Positions 1-14,186 are shown, numbered from the stretch's first letter. The stretch is 64,000 nucleotides of DNA from Mytilisepta virgata (GCA_028015205.1 CM051519.1:88805539-88869538); one strand, 5' to 3'. Numbers and translations: made by a program. Notes: generated from the sequence alone by a model not told the origin.

Positions 1-728
1 ACGAGGGAGATATACTACTATCTAGGGACGCAGCACGAGGGAGATATACTACTATCTAAGGACACAGTACGAGGGAGATATACTACTATCTAAGGACACA
101 GCACGAGGGAGATATACTACTATCTAAGGACACAGCACGAGGGAAATATACTACTATCTAAGGACACAGCAGGAGGGAGATATACTACTATCTAAGGACG
201 CAGCACGAGGGAGATATACTACTATCTAGGGACGCAGCACGAGGGAGATATACTACTATCTAAGGACACAGTACGAGGGAGATATACTACTATCTAAGGA
301 CACAGCACGAGGGAGATATACTACTATCTAAGGACACAGCATGAGGGAGATATACTACTATCTAAGGACACAGCACGAGGGAGATATACTACTATCTAAG
401 GACACAGCATGAGGGAGATATACTACTATCTAAGGACACAGCAGGAGGGAGATATACTACTATCTAGGGACACAGCAGGAGGGAGATATACTACTATCTA
501 AGGACACAGCACGTGGGAGATATACTACTATCTAAGGACACAGCACGAGGGAGATATACTACTATCTAAGGACACAGCAGGAGGGAGATATACTACAATC
601 TAGGGACACAGCAGGAGGGAGATATACTACTATCTAAGGACACAGCACGAGGGAGATATACTACTATCTAAGGACACACCACGAGGGAGATATACTACTA
701 TCTAAGGACGCAGCACGAGGGAGATATA
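1..728. repeat. 34-bp satellite array (about 21 copies, open at left edge)
   Basis: About 21 head-to-tail copies of a 34-bp unit (acgagggagatatactacta followed by tctaaggacacagc) start at base 1, so the array extends beyond the window. Units differ at a few fixed positions (aggacaca/gggacgca, cacgag/caggag/catgag). A variant block recurs after 204 bp (six units) and another after 136 bp (four units), pointing to segmental amplification inside the array. The unit is not a multiple of three and gives no open frame. Confidence 0.97.
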
Positions 729-2501
729 ATTAGTATTTATAAGATTTTTATAACAATAAATATTAAGTATCATTTCATGCAATATACTAGCAACTGAGGT
801 TGTACTCACAGGAACACCTACAGAGGTTATTAATCCACTCATTCTTAATTTGACAAAATGCACCAAATCTATTGCTGAAAATTCAGAAATTATAGCATAC
901 ATTTATTATTGCGATTTTAATTTTTGCGATACTAAGAAAAATCCTGCTTCATTCATATAAAAAAATTTCAAGGTGCGAGTTTATATTATTACAATTACAA
1001 CCCTGTCACATTTTTCGCAATAATAAAAACATCTCAATAATTTCCGAATTTACAGTACCAAAGAAGATTTATCACAAAAAAAAACTAAGACCAACACAAT
1101 GAGATGAATGTGATTGTAAAAGGTAAACACATCTGCATGCAACATCGTTAACACAGTTCAATTATAAAAGGTCATAAGTCATCAAAATGTAAGTATGGCA
1201 GCCAGAACTGTAAGCATTTGTGCAATAGCCAACAACCATGCAATTCATGAACCATAAAACTCTTGAACATCATTTTACAATTAAGTTCTAATCAAGATAT
1301 TTCTGATGGGGAAGCTTATTTGATAAAAATTATGCTCTTTCTAGTCAATAAAGTAGCTAACATATATGCTTTCGAATTTTCTGATCAACTACTGTGAATT
1401 GAAATATGATGCAGTGTTGACACAGGTATGATCATTAAATTGTCAGTCAAAAATGGAAATTCTCTTTTCGGATTCAAAATCATCACTTTTGTCATTTAAT
1501 TCTAATTTTAGATGACCTACTACAAATCTGAGTTTTAGCTGCAAAAATGTTTTAAAAAGTTTACAAAAAAAAAATCTTTTTACATGCAAAACAAAAGTTG
1601 ACATTTCACTAATCCTTTTATGTAAAATAAAAGACTTGATCATGATAATTTCAACAATAAAAGGATTTTGATCTTAAATACATTTTCTTGTAAAATCAAC
1701 ATTGACTGAAAGAGATTGAAAAACCACTAACAATATCATCCTGCTGTTTGCCTTAACATGCACAACATGTCTTTGTCTTAAAGACTACAGGAAAGATGGG
1801 AATTATATTAAAATGTTTCCTGATTAAATTAAATGCTTTATAAGGAATTGTGCTGTAACGTTGGTAAGTCTATTGATCAACCAAAACAAAATACAAGGGA
1901 CATATCTTGTCTTAATGTAATCAACTTAAAAACAATCTTCCATTAGCGGATGTTTTTACAGACCTCATGCTTGTAGTTTCTAAACTTGTCACGTATCGCC
2001 TGCAGGAAAAATCTCCAACAATTTTTCATAATTAATTGAACTCAGATGCTTTTAAATGCAAATAGGTGTCAGTTATCATGTTAAGAATAAAAATCCTTTC
2101 AAAACATCCAAACATTTACATAAAATTCATTCACAGCAGTCAAATTTCAAATCATACAGTTCTAATGCTGAAAATTTCATAATCAAATGCAATAAATCAA
2201 AATTTTGACATTCAGACTAAGTGAGGAGTTCAAAATCTATCAGACAATCTTGTGGAAAACATAGAAATGGAGGGTCTAGTAAAAGTGTAAAAAGTGATAG
2301 TCATCAGCATAATAGAAATACAATAGTAAAAACTTCAAATCGGACTAATCAGGCATTTAAAAACCACAATATGACATGAACAAACCAGATTTTGAATTTG
2401 ATCTTGTAATTATTATCCATTAGTTTTGCCGAGAATATATTGATTTTCACTTACTTTAAACATTTTTATCATTTATAACAAAGAAAATGGTGTTAACATA
2501 C
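729..2501. other. AT-rich sequence, nothing recognised
   Basis: Only short chance frames are present on either strand. I see no splice-framed coding, RNA gene or transposon end here. Confidence 0.6.
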
Positions 2502-2790
2502 ACAAAACACTTCGGGGCCTCGGTGGCCGAGTGGTCTAGGTAGTTCGTCATGACTACTACTGATCACTAGCCTGTCAACGCTGGGGTTGTGAGTTCGAAT
2601 CTCACCTGTGGCGGGGTGTGTTCGACTCCGATCTTAATTGACAAGGATTGCCAATTTTCCTACCGAAGGTCGGTGGTTCTCTCCGGGTACTCCGGCTTCC
2701 TCCACCAATAAAAACTGGCCGCCGCGAAATGGCCAAAATGTGCTGAAAACGGCGTTAAACCCCAACTAAACAAACAAAACAAAACACTTC
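2502..2790 (+). mobile_element. tRNA-derived V-SINE (RUDI-like) with target-site duplication
   Basis: The element body is 2514-2778. It begins ggggcctcggtggccgagtgg, with a pol III A box (tggccgagtgg, 2524-2534) and a B box (gttcgaatc, 2593-2601), so the 5' third is tRNA-like. A conserved central domain (ctccggcttcctccaccaat) and a tail ending in taaacaaacaaaac follow. Exact 12-bp direct repeats acaaaacacttc at 2502-2513 and 2779-2790 are the TSD, so this copy is relatively intact. The central domain matches what I recall of the V-SINE/RUDI group of molluscs; the subfamily name is inference. Confidence 0.85.
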
Positions 2791-5700
2791 AATATTTGTG
2801 TCCAATTACATGTGCTAAATATTGAAGACAATAATATTCTAACCCAAAGCAGTCTTATGTCATTTGTCATATCTTTTCACTATATCACCAAAACTGTTTG
2901 CCCAGATTTTACAACGGCATTTGCTTATGTATTTTTTTATTTTTTTTTTGTATTAAAGACAGCCACACTTGAGCCAAGGTCAGCATAGGCAATTTTTTAA
3001 AGTGACCACACAAGGACCATGCCAGTGAAGTTTGATACAGTATGTTCTAAAGAGATACATCATTACTATCAGATGCATTATAGGGCCCCAGATAAGCAAT
3101 GTATTACCATTGTTTACCTTTAAAACAGGACATTTCCTGGTTGTCATAGTTATGTTCGTTCTGCAATAACTACGAAGAGGTTTCAAAAAGTAAAGCATCT
3201 GAGCTCACATTTCTTAACATGCAATTTTCAGTATTGACACGAAAATCATAAGGCTGTGTTGATAAAATTTATTAATTTAGGTGAGGACACTTAATGCTAA
3301 TGATTCAATCTGGTAACCCTGAAGGTGTATTTTACTCTTTGATTTCTCATTTTCACCCCTTTCTTTCTGCTGTTTGGATATTAAATTGTTACCCCTTTTA
3401 AAAAGATGGAGATAATAAAATAATGCCCCCTGATTGAATAAAATCTGGGGATCTGATGCAATTTTTAGCATGAAAAGTAAAGCCTTCCTATATTTTCAAG
3501 ACAATCTTGAACTATATATACCAGTTTTTGTATCTGTGTATGTGAAGGAAGGTCTAAATTTGGCTTTTGTTAGGAGCAGTCAACCGAACTTGCACGAATT
3601 TAAACTTATCCCCAATCATTCATTATTAGGATCCCATGAGCACAGTCGTTAACTGTGATGATCCAATATCTAAATTCTGCACTTTTCAACTTTTTCCCAA
3701 GAATTAATGAATTTTAATTCGGTAAGGCAAATATAACACTCCCAATCAATCTCCTAATATTGAAACCTGATCATCCAAAATTAGTGCCATCCAAAACAAA
3801 TATCGCTTAAAAGCAAGATGACGGCTAATTTCTAATCAATCTAAATATTTATTTCTTGGTGATAAAAAGAAGATTGCCATGCAAGAGCGGACGAAATGAA
3901 ATCTTAATATTGCAAGATAGAAAAAACGAGATTAAAGAAACCGTACTGTGTCAAATATACGTAAATCAGAATCCGAGATGCCAGAAGTGTTTGATTAGGT
4001 CTTGATTAATTCGTTCACTTGACAATCGCACGAAGGTGATGTGTAAACATTACTCCAAACTGTGCGTGATTTACGTCTTTTTTTCCTTCTTCTACACTGA
4101 ATTACGATGAAGAGTTTATTCAATCATTGCCTGCGTTTGAATCTTATAGATTCGTAAATGGCATATTATACTTTCTTGATGTCACATAAACAAATTACTT
4201 CTCCAACTTAAAGTATAAATTCATTTACACTTTTATTTCCATGCATCAGAATTTTAAAATTTTCATCAGAATCATTTTAAAGTAAAAAAATAATTCTGGG
4301 TTTTTTAAAATTATTATTCGTTCAATATAAAAGTAACTGCTATTTACGTAATGACTATGCCTGTTGAAATGTAACGTGTCAAAAGATTAATTGCTCAAAA
4401 GAAAATTCATCTCCTTTTTGAAATTTTTAATATAGAGATTTCCCTGGAAAACTGTACTTGTATTTCTTGAGGAAAAGGCTTTAAGTAACAAAACATCTGG
4501 AGAAAAAAAATTGACATAACCTCGTCTATTGCTACCGGTACCTAAGAAGTAAAAAAGATTTTCCGTATCAGATGCAATTCAATGCTCTATGCTTAGTTAG
4601 CCATGTCAGAATAAAATTTGGAAAGTAAGTGCTTACATTAATCTGTACAGTGCTTTATGTTCCTTCTTTATGCTAATTAGGCCAAATGCAAATATATGGA
4701 CCCTAATATTTTGTGCCTAACCTAAAGTTTTCTATTCACATTTGTGCACAAGCACCATTAAAAACTAAGAATTCCTGTGAGAGAGACAAGGCAAAAAATT
4801 TAGGAAAATAGAAAAAAAATACCTGCTTAATTTTTAAAGGCATGAAACCCTCAACATACATTTCTTGGCCTTATAGAATACACAAGAATACACTACAAAA
4901 TAGACTTGTAATGTAGACTTGCTGCTAGAACAACAGAAACCCTTCTAATGTTTAATCTGAAGCAAAAAATGGTATTACACTGTACTAGTGTTTATTGTCT
5001 ATCATCATTGATATGCTTATTGCAAATTTTTCTTCAAAATCTTCTCTAGGACTGTGAAACACAAGAGGGCCAACTAGAACCTAACAATTGTGAAATGTAA
5101 TTACCTGCCGGAGAAAACCTTTCAAAATTGTTTTTAATGATATTGACCATAAACCACAACAGCAACTACAGCAACCTATGCAATTCAATTTATCACTTTT
5201 CATATTGATTTTATTTTTTTTAAATTTCACTCAATTTACATAAAGATGTACTTTTTAATAGTCTATTTGAGCACTCTGTTACTCAGCTACACTTGGTAAA
5301 TAATGAAATAAATAATTCAAACATAATCAGAAGGACATAAAAGCATGTAATTCTCTCATTTCCAAAGTTACAGCAGGAAAAAAATAAAATTCTAAAACCA
5401 GTAGGACAAGGAACAAACAACAATTACATTGATGGTGTGATATTCACATCAAAAGGACAATAAAATTGTTTAAACATTATAATCTACTGTAATCTGTCTT
5501 CCAATTAATTGATGCATTTCTACTAATCATGCAATTTTCAGTGTAAACAAACAGTAATTGGCTAATCGTAAAATGTATCAGCATCGGTATACAGCAATGA
5601 AACCATGTTAATATTTTATTAATACATCAAATAATTCAAAAGGATCAGAAATAAGACCTTTATGGAAATCTGACAATAAAACCCTAGACCACCCAAGGAC

Positions 5701-6350
5701 AATTCCAACAAAGCTTTCACATGAGAAGATTTTCAGATATTTTTTGTTCCTTTTTTTAACAGTTAACTGGAGCAGAGTTCTTTGAACACCTTAGAAGTTC
5801 TGAAACACCAATACAAATTTTTGGAAAAATGATCACCCACAAACCATTTCATCAAAGTTTTTCCCAATTGGCCCAGTTTGCTGAGGAGATGACTATGAAT
5901 TACCAACATATTTCTATGGCAGCATTGGCCAGAAAACTATGACATAAGACTTCGAAAGGCCATTAAGTGTCATTACCGGGGACCGCTTGGTCCTAGCTTG
6001 CCAAGTGATTTCAGAAGACAGTATCTTTAAATAAAAGTTATAACAATGAATGCAAAGTGACAGCTCTGGGCCAAGTGGAATGAAAAGACCTGCAGAATAT
6101 GTCCATAGCATCCATATCTTTGGGCCAAGAAGACTAAAAAGGCCTGCAGAATATATCAATAGGATACAGGTACCTCTACCCATTTTGTCCTAGCCTTCTT
6201 ATAAAAGAGAAACCTGAAACCACATTATCAAGTAAAAGAAATGAATAGGCAATCTTTGACTCGTATATTGCAAATTATTTCCAACTTGAAATAAGACAAC
6301 ATCCCATAGTACTGACCACAGGAAAAAACTGATAACATCTAAAGGTAGTC
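2791..6350. other. AT-rich intergenic or intronic sequence, nothing recognised
   Basis: Stop codons are frequent in all frames. A weak duplication (gggccaag...cctgcagaatat) is visible around 6070-6160. No gene or transposon termini were recognised. Confidence 0.5.
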
Positions 6351-6355
6351 ATGTG

Positions 6356-6466
6356 GCCTTCACAAGGAGCAACAGAACCAACCATAAACAACAGAACTCA
6401 CAAGGAGCAACAGAACCCACAAGAAGAAACTTCACAAGGAACAACAGAACCCACCAGAAACAAGAG
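6356..6466. repeat. Minisatellite, left part (~30-bp unit)
   Basis: Degenerate copies of a unit of about 30 bp with the core acaaggagcaacagaaccca. The same array resumes at about 9547 on the far side of the inserted repeat element. Confidence 0.8.
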
Positions 6467-9400
6467 GCTCACCAGAGCCTGTATCGCTCACCTGGAGTCT
6501 GGTTTTCATTGGACAATCAACTATTTGACCAAGTTTGTTGCAATTGGTTCAATTGTCCAGGGAAAATTTGAAGATTTATTTTTCATAAGGTTTAATGTTA
6601 AAATATGTTGCCTGATGGTGGTAGTCCTGGCAGGAAGTTGATAAAATTGACCAGGAATAAGGGTGAACCTTAAATAAATGTAACAGAACCCGACTTCAAA
6701 TTAAACAAACCAATAACTCCTAAATAGAATTTGGGAATCCCTTCAAAATTTCAGGGTATGTAGATCTCAACATGGCAAACATTTTTCAATTTACATTTCA
6801 CTTCTATCTCAAATAGTTTTGGAGATAAATGCAAAAATGTTAAAATTTTGAAAATTTGACAAAAAAAGGGCAATAACTCCTAAATGGGTTTTGGGATTTC
6901 CTTTAAAATTTCAGGGTATGTAGATCTCAACATGGCAAACATTTTTCAAATTTACATTTCACTTCTATCTCTAATAGTTTTGGAGATAAATGACGAAAAA
7001 TGTTAAATTTTGAAAATTTGACGAAAAAAAGGGCAATAACTCCTAAATGGGTTTTAGGATTTCCTTCAAAATTTCAGGTTAGGTAGATCTTGTCATGCTG
7101 ATCAATTTTACCCCATGTCAGAGTTTTGATATCTGTAACCGTTTTTAAGTTATAAGCCAAAAACAACACATGCACCCCTATATTCTATTTTTAGCTACCA
7201 CAGCCATGTTTTATGTCAGATCAAAATAAATTGAGGATCATTTGTAGAGGACATGTCATAGATCATTCCTATTAAGTTTCAAACCAATCGGCCCAGCGGT
7301 TTCAGAGGAGAAGATTTTTGAATGAAAAAATTTTGAAAATTTGACAAAACTAGAGGCTCACCAGAGCCTGTATCGCTCACCTGGAGTCTGGTTTTCATTG
7401 GACAATTAATCAACTATTTGATCAAGTTTGTTGCAATTGGTTAAATTGTTCAAGGAAAATTTATTTGACAAAAAAGGGCAATAACTCCTAAATGGGTTTT
7501 GGGATTTCCTTTAAAATTTCAGGGTAGGTAAACCTCAACATGGCAAATATTTTTCAGATTTACATTTCACTTCTATCTCAAATAGTTTTGGAGATAAATG
7601 ACGAAAACTGTTAAATTTTGAAAATTTGACGAAAAAAGAGCAATAACTCCTAAATGTGTTTTGGGATTTCCTTCAAAATTTCAGGGTAGGTAGATCTTGT
7701 CCTGCTGATCAATTTTACCCCATGTCAGATTTTTGATATCTGTAACGGTTTTTACGTTATAAGCCAAAAACAACACATGCACCCCTATATTCTATTTTTA
7801 GCTACGACAGCCATGTTTTATGTCAGATCAAAATAAATTGAGGACCGTTTGTAGAGGACATGTCATAGATCATTCCTATCAAGTTTCAAACCAATCAGCC
7901 CAGCGGTTTCAGAGGAGAAGATTTTTGAATGAAAAAATTTTGAAAATTTGACAAAAAAGGGCAACAAGTCCTATATGGGTTTTGGGATTTCCTTTAAAAT
8001 TTCAGGGTATGTAGACCTCAACATGGCAAACATTTTTCAAATTTACATTTCACTTCTATCTCAAATAGTTTTGGAGATAAATCACGAAAAATGTTAAATT
8101 TTGAAAATTTGACGAAAAAAGGGCAATAACTCCTAAATGGGTTTGGGATTTCCTTCAAAATTTCAGGGTAGGTAGATCTTGCCATGCTGATCAATTTTAC
8201 CCCATGTCAGATTTTTGATATCTGTAACGGTTTCTAAGTTATAAGCCAAAAACAACACATGCACCCCTATATTCTATTTTTAGCTACGACAGCCATGTTT
8301 TATGTCAGATCAAAATAAATTGAGGATCGTTTGTAGAGGACATATCATAGATCATTCCTATTAAGTTTCAAACCAATCGGTCCAGCAGTTTCAGAGGAGA
8401 AGATTTTTGAAAATCAGCCAATCAGAAACAAGAATTGCCTCTGGTGGCCATGTTTCTTGACCAATCAGAACTAAATGAGGAAACTTTGTTGAGGACCTTC
8501 CATACACCACTCATGCAAAGTTTGGTTGGAATTGGCCAAATGGTTTCTGAGGAGAAGATGTTTGAATGAAAAGCTAACGACGGACGGACGACGGACGGAC
8601 GGACGACGGACGGACGACGGACGGACGACGGACGCCAAGTGATTGCAAAAGCTCACCCTGGCAATAGCCAGGTGAGCTAAAAAGGGCAACAACTCCTAAA
8701 TGGGTTTTGGGATTTCCTTTAAAATTTCATGGTAGGTAGATCTCAACATGGCAAACATTTTTCAAATTTACATTTCACTTCTATCTCAAATAGTTTCGGA
8801 GACAAATGACAAAAAATTTTTAAATTTTGAAAATTTGACGAAAAAAGGGCAATAACTCCTAAACGGGTCGTGGAATTTCCTTCAAAATTTCAGGGTAGGT
8901 AGATCTCGTCATGCTGATCAATTTTACCCCATGTCAGATTTTCGATATCTGTAACGGTTTTTAAGTTATAAGCTAAAAACAACACATTCATCCCTATATT
9001 CTATTTTTAGCTACGACAGCCATGTTTTATGTCAGATCAAAATAAATTGAGGATCGTTTGTAGAGGACATGTCATAGATCATTCCCATTAAGTTTCAAAC
9101 CAATCGGCCCAGCGGTTTCAGAGGAGAAGATTTTTGAATGTTAAAATTTTGAAAATTTGACGAAAAAAGGGCAATAACTCCTAAATGGGTTTTGGAATTT
9201 CCTTCAAAATTTCAGGGTAGGTAGATCTCGTCATGCTGATCAATTTTACCCCACGTCAGATTTTCTATATCTGTAACGGTTTTTGAGTTATTAGCAAAAA
9301 ACAGCAATTTACCCTTATGTTCTATTTTTAGCAACAGTGGCCATGTTTTAATCGGATCAATATAAAATGAGGACCGTTTGTGGAGGACATGTCATAGATC

Positions 9401-9538
9401 ATTCCTATTAAGTTTCAAACCAATCGGCCCAGCGGTTTCAGAGGAGAAGATTTTTTAATAAAAGTTTACGACGGACGGACGGACGACGGACGAAAAGTGA
9501 TGGCAAAACCTCACATGGCCTTTGGCCAGGTGAGCTAA
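6461..9538. mobile_element. Bivalve GAGGCTCACC...GGTGAGCTAAAA repeat element, nested copies
   Basis: The element starts gaggctcaccagagcctg and ends ggccaggtgagctaaaaa, so the outer ends share an inverted gctcacctgg motif. A second start at about 7351 and an inner end at about 8682 (gccaggtgagctaaaa) suggest a copy nested in or duplicated within the first. The interior holds several ~0.3-0.5 kb units (gggcaataactcctaaatgg ... ggcccagcggtttcagagga). Both right ends have a gacggacg microsatellite (8577-8632, 9469-9492). No coding capacity is seen, so it is probably a non-autonomous DNA transposon. Confidence 0.75.
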
Positions 9539-9540
9539 AA

Positions 9541-9708
9541 AACCTGACAAGGAGCAACAAAACCCACCATAAGAAAATTCACAAGGAGCACAGAACCCAC
9601 CAGAAGAAACTTCACAATGAGCAACAGAACCCACCAGAAGATACCTCACATGGAGAAACAGAACTCATCAAAAGAAACTTTACAAGGAGCAACAGAACCC
9701 ACCAGAAG
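9541..9708. repeat. Minisatellite, right part
   Basis: Five or six units of about 33 bp (ggagcaacagaacccaccag + aagaaacttcaca) continue the array seen at 6356-6466. The open frames through it are repeat artefacts. Confidence 0.8.
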
Positions 9709-9710
9709 AA

Positions 9711-12470
9711 AAGCTGCCGAACTTTGCCAAATTTATAATCAGATTTTTTCTTCTGAAAAGCTGTTAAAAATGTTAACATTTTCAAACATTATGATGGGGC
9801 ATAACTCAAAATGATAAAAAAGAAAAACCTCAGTTTCAAACATGATCTGTGTTTAGTGGTCCCTTTCAAATGATTTCATCAACACCTACCAGTAAATATT
9901 TCCGAATAACATCAGGAAAAACGTGGATATGTGGTTAATGAGCTAACCAAATATGTTATACGTGCATATGGACACAACTAATAGAAGCTATTTTGAATCA
10001 TAAAAATGAAAATTTCTATTAAAAAATGACCCATCGGCTACCATAATTTTATGTTGAGAAGTTATAACACTTCAAAAGTATGTTAGCTTCTCCGTTTTTT
10101 TTGTTTTTTTTGGGGGGGGGGGGGGTTTGTGGTTTGTTTTTTTTTTCGCCAAGAATGAAAATATTAGTTTCTGCTATATACTAGTAAAAAGTAACCAAAA
10201 AATCCATGAATTGTAAATGGAGAAATTAATAAATGCTTTTTCTCTCTCACCGACCTCCCCCCTTAACATCCCTTACCTCTGTTGATATTTGACTACTTTA
10301 GTAGATAAGCTCTTTTTTCTTTAAATTCTAACAGACTCATCTGTTTCAATTTCTTTCTTTTTCTGCCTGTCAAATGAGTTCTGTGCCAAAGATCAAATTT
10401 AGTCATAGCAGACAATGTACAATTATTTTTTTCTGCTGACAAGATAAATTCATTTTTCACAATTAATTTGTCCAAGTCCATCAAAAATTATTGAAATTTC
10501 AAAATCAAAATGTTATCATCAGATGGAAAAACTGACAAGCTTCTCATAATATATGGGTGTAGTGAACCTGTATATTTCATCTCCACAACTTTATTCCATA
10601 TCTGATTTTTTAATTAAACTGGGATGACTGTCGCTTGATTAAAATTCCAATTTCCTCCAAATTGCATTGGAATTCCATAACAATTTCAAAATCATACCCC
10701 TTTATACAATATAAAGTGTTGCATGAATCACACACCAGAACCAAACACAGATTTTTTCTACTTTTTAGTTCTGACGCATTATCGTTCAATTACATTATGG
10801 TACAAAGTCAAAAGCAATACCAACATTATTGTAAGACGAATCCAAAGTGATTTTTACTTTGACAATTGCGATTATATGATATTAGCAATAAAGAATTCTC
10901 AGTAATCAAAAATTGGCATTGTGGACATCAACCGAAGCCTGATATTAAATAATATCATTTCTCCATGATGTTGTGTCATTAAACGTTACAATAGAAAGCA
11001 TTCAAGCACAAAAAACATCAAGAAAATCATTTATTTAAAGACGATCTTACCATTTTAGTTTGTTACATGCAAGGCATATTTATTAGATAGATGAAACTGA
11101 TACCGTGGAATCACTCAGCTTCAAAGAATTCCATATCCGTATCGACAATAAAAGCAATATCGTCATTTAAAACAATAAATCATTGATTCTATTAAAGAGC
11201 TAATTCATTTTTCCTATCAATGCAAGAAATTACAGTCTTTATGGGATCTGCTTTACATAATAAAGTGTTATTTAAGTAAATGATGGGAATTTGAACTGTT
11301 ATATATTGTATTGATAAATTGAAGAAGAAAAAAACTGTGACAAAAAATATTATCCACATAATAGAAGAATTCATTGTCCAATATTTAGCTGATCCAACCA
11401 AACTGACTGGTATATCATCCTCTTTTTTCATAATAAAAATAATTCATCTCCCTTTAAAGTTTTGAAAAAAATTATATATTTGTATTTATCAACACTATGT
11501 TCCTTATGTCCACAATAAAGATCTTTTCTGAGTTCAGTAGCTATCAAAACTGAATCGTAATTTTTGTTCTTCAGAAAAAAAGCAAAAATTATATCAAAAT
11601 ATATAAAAGGATGAAAAACTATAAAATCACTCAAATCACAATATTTTACATGTTTGATAGTGGTAATAGATTTAATCTCTCTCTGTCAAAAAAAAAACCA
11701 TTGATCTTTATGCCAATATATCATCTCAGTTTTGTGAAATAGCTAGAAATCATAGATGACATCATAGGGCAGTTTTTAGTTTATGATCTGAAATTTTGAT
11801 TTTAAGGTAAAGGGGAATAACTCACACCCATTTGTATCTTTATCTTAGCAACATCACTTATAACCTTGACATTTAACCAAGGTGTATCCAGTTTTGATAA
11901 ATGCGCCCTGTATTTTGCTCACCCAATGTATTAATAGAAAGTCATTCAATTGGATAATTCCTACTGCTGGAATAGGGGTACCCTTCAAAATATTTGTTCA
12001 AAATCAGCAGTACACTTTACAAAATGAATCGAAAACCAAATTGACTTTTTATGGGGTACTGGGTTCCCTATAGGTATCCACAGTGACTGATTGCATCCAC
12101 TTTCTGGGGTATGGGGTACCCTATAGGTATCTACAGTGATTGAGTACATCCACTTTTGATAAATATGCCTCCCATTTTGGCCATCCAATGTAGTGCTCAG
12201 ATAAAACAGTTAATTTCCTCCTATGACTGTTTTTATAACTGTCATTAGATTATGATGAAAATTTTGGATTTTGAACAAAAAACCAATTATTTTTTCAATC
12301 TCATATTTGACAAATAATATCAATTGGAAGGTATAATTTAGATTTATGCAATTTACAGGGTTTGGACCTTTGGTCGGGTTATTCTAATGTCCTTATCTGA
12401 TAGATCATATTTCCCTCAGGCTAAAATCATACCAGGCAATATAAAAGCCTTGTAAGAACCAAATTTTTCT
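9711..12470. other. AT-rich sequence with homopolymer tracts
   Basis: There is a T/G homopolymer cluster at 10097-10146. A short duplication (ggggtaccctataggtat) lies around 12050-12130. Frames are short and unconvincing and no gene is recognised. Confidence 0.5.
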
Positions 12471-12479
12471 TCATCAAGG

Positions 12480-14186
12480 CACTTCTACTTAGTGGTCAGC
12501 ATATTCTAAAATTTGGCGGTTCTCCAGATGTTTGCATGTATTTCCCGTAGGGTCTTAGGTTAACCTAAGCCCTATGCTGAAGGCCATTTTGAATTAGGGA
12601 TCAGCACAAGAGTAACAACACTTGGTGAGCACCTTAAGAGGAACATTCAGACTATGTTTGGTTTCAAGCAATTCTGCAGTTCTGTAGATTTTTGTCCTTT
12701 GCCATAGACACTTTCTGTCAAGTTTGGCTCTATTTAGCCAAGCAGTTTCAGAAAAAAAAAATTTTTAAATCAACAAATCAGAAACAAGAATTGCAAATGA
12801 CCGCCATGTTTGTCACCTAATTTGGACAAAATGAGGAAAGTTTGTAAAAATCCTCCCACAGATGCTTCCTATCAGGTTTCGTTTGATTTGGCCAACCAGT
12901 TTCAGAGAAGATTTCTTTATATCACCCAATCAGAAATAAGAATTGCCCTTGGCAGCCATGCTTTTCGTCCAATCAGGATGACAAAAATTCATTTCATAAA
13001 AGAATTTCCATAGAGGCTTCCTGTCAAGTCTGGCTGACAGTTTTGGCCAAGCAGTTCCAGAGAAAAAATTGTTTTTTTAATCCAACAATGAGAAACAAGA
13101 AATATAGATTCTCCTTCAGGTACGAGTGGGTTATGGAATTTCTCCACCCAAGATAGTTAAATCTAAAATTTAACTATTGAGGGTGGAGAAATTCCATAAC
13201 TCACGAGTAAATTGAAAGAGAATCTGTTTCTCCTATGATTTTCGACAAAAACCTCAAGAAAATGTTGTTGCTATGTAGTTTGTTTAAATAGACGTCATTT
13301 CGGGACTTCTCTAGTTTATCGTTGTAATAACTGTAGAAAAAGGGCGGTAATTCCCACGTAGAAATTTAATCACCGGCAAGTGGTTAAAGATATTACGTAT
13401 TTTTATCCAACCGATTAAACACGTCAGGAACAGGAGAAATGCCTATAACCTCCCGTAGATGCTTCCATTTGGCCAAGTGATTTCAGAGAAGAAGATTTTT
13501 TATATCAGCCAATGAGAAACAAGAACTGCCCCATGGCTGCCATATTTGTAATCCGATCGGGACGAAATGAAGAAACTTCGTAAAGAACCTCCTATTGGAT
13601 GCTTCCTGTCAATATTCGTTTCGTTTGGCCTAGTAGTTCCAGAGAAATTTTTTTTTTAATCAACCAATGTTTGTTGCCCGATCGAGACCAAATGAGGAAA
13701 GATTGTAAAGAACATCCCATAGATGCTTCCTGTCAAGTTTCGTTCCATTTGGCCAAGCAATTTCAGAGGAGAATATTTTTTTACATCAGCCAATCAGAAA
13801 CAAGAGCTGCCCATTGCGGCCATATTTGTAGTTCGATCTAAACGAAATTAGGAGACTTTATAAAGGATCCCCCATATATGGTTCCTGTCAAGTTTTGTTC
13901 CATTTGGCCAAGCAGTTCCAGAGGAGAAGATTTTTGAAAACTCAGCCAATCAGAAACAACAATTGCCAAAGGCGGACATGTTTGTTGTCTGATCGGGACT
14001 AAATGAGCAAACTTTATAAAGGACCTTACATAGATGCTTCCTGCCAAGTTTAATTCCATTTGGTCCAGTGGTTTCAGAGAAGATTAAAATGTGAAAAGTT
14101 AACAGATGGACGGACGGACAGATGGACGACATATGCCAAGTGATGACAAAAGCTCACATGACCTTTGGCCAGGTGAGCTAAAAACA
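12480..14186. mobile_element. Second copy of the GGTGAGCTAAAA repeat family
   Basis: Degenerate ~200-bp units are repeated (ggccaagcagtttcagagga, caatcagaaacaagaattgc, cagatgcttcctgtcaagtt). The copy ends at a gacggacggacagatggacg tract and the family 3' end ggccaggtgagctaaaa (about 14168-14184). The 5' boundary is unclear. A separate hairpin element sits inside it (13107-13224). Confidence 0.7.
13107..13224. repeat. Hairpin (fold-back) element nested in the repeat
   Basis: Near-perfect inverted arms include ttatggaatttctccaccc on the left and gggtggagaaattccataa on the right, around a short loop near 13160. The arms extend outward, with interruptions, to gattctc/gagaatc. The arrangement is typical of a small fold-back MITE. 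Confidence 0.8.

Noticed and set aside
2514..2610. Possible functional tRNA gene
   Set aside because: A and B boxes are present but the sequence continues into a SINE body with a TSD and the acceptor stem does not close, so it is a SINE head.
702..6641. Short open frames of 60-100 codons (e.g. 2980-3198, 3434-3652, 5914-6183, 6351-6641)
   Set aside because: No domain, no splice context, AT-rich composition; several lie in repeats. Expected by chance.
8471..8692. Minus-strand frame with VRRPSVRRPS repeats
   Set aside because: It is the translated gacggacg microsatellite at the end of a repeat element.
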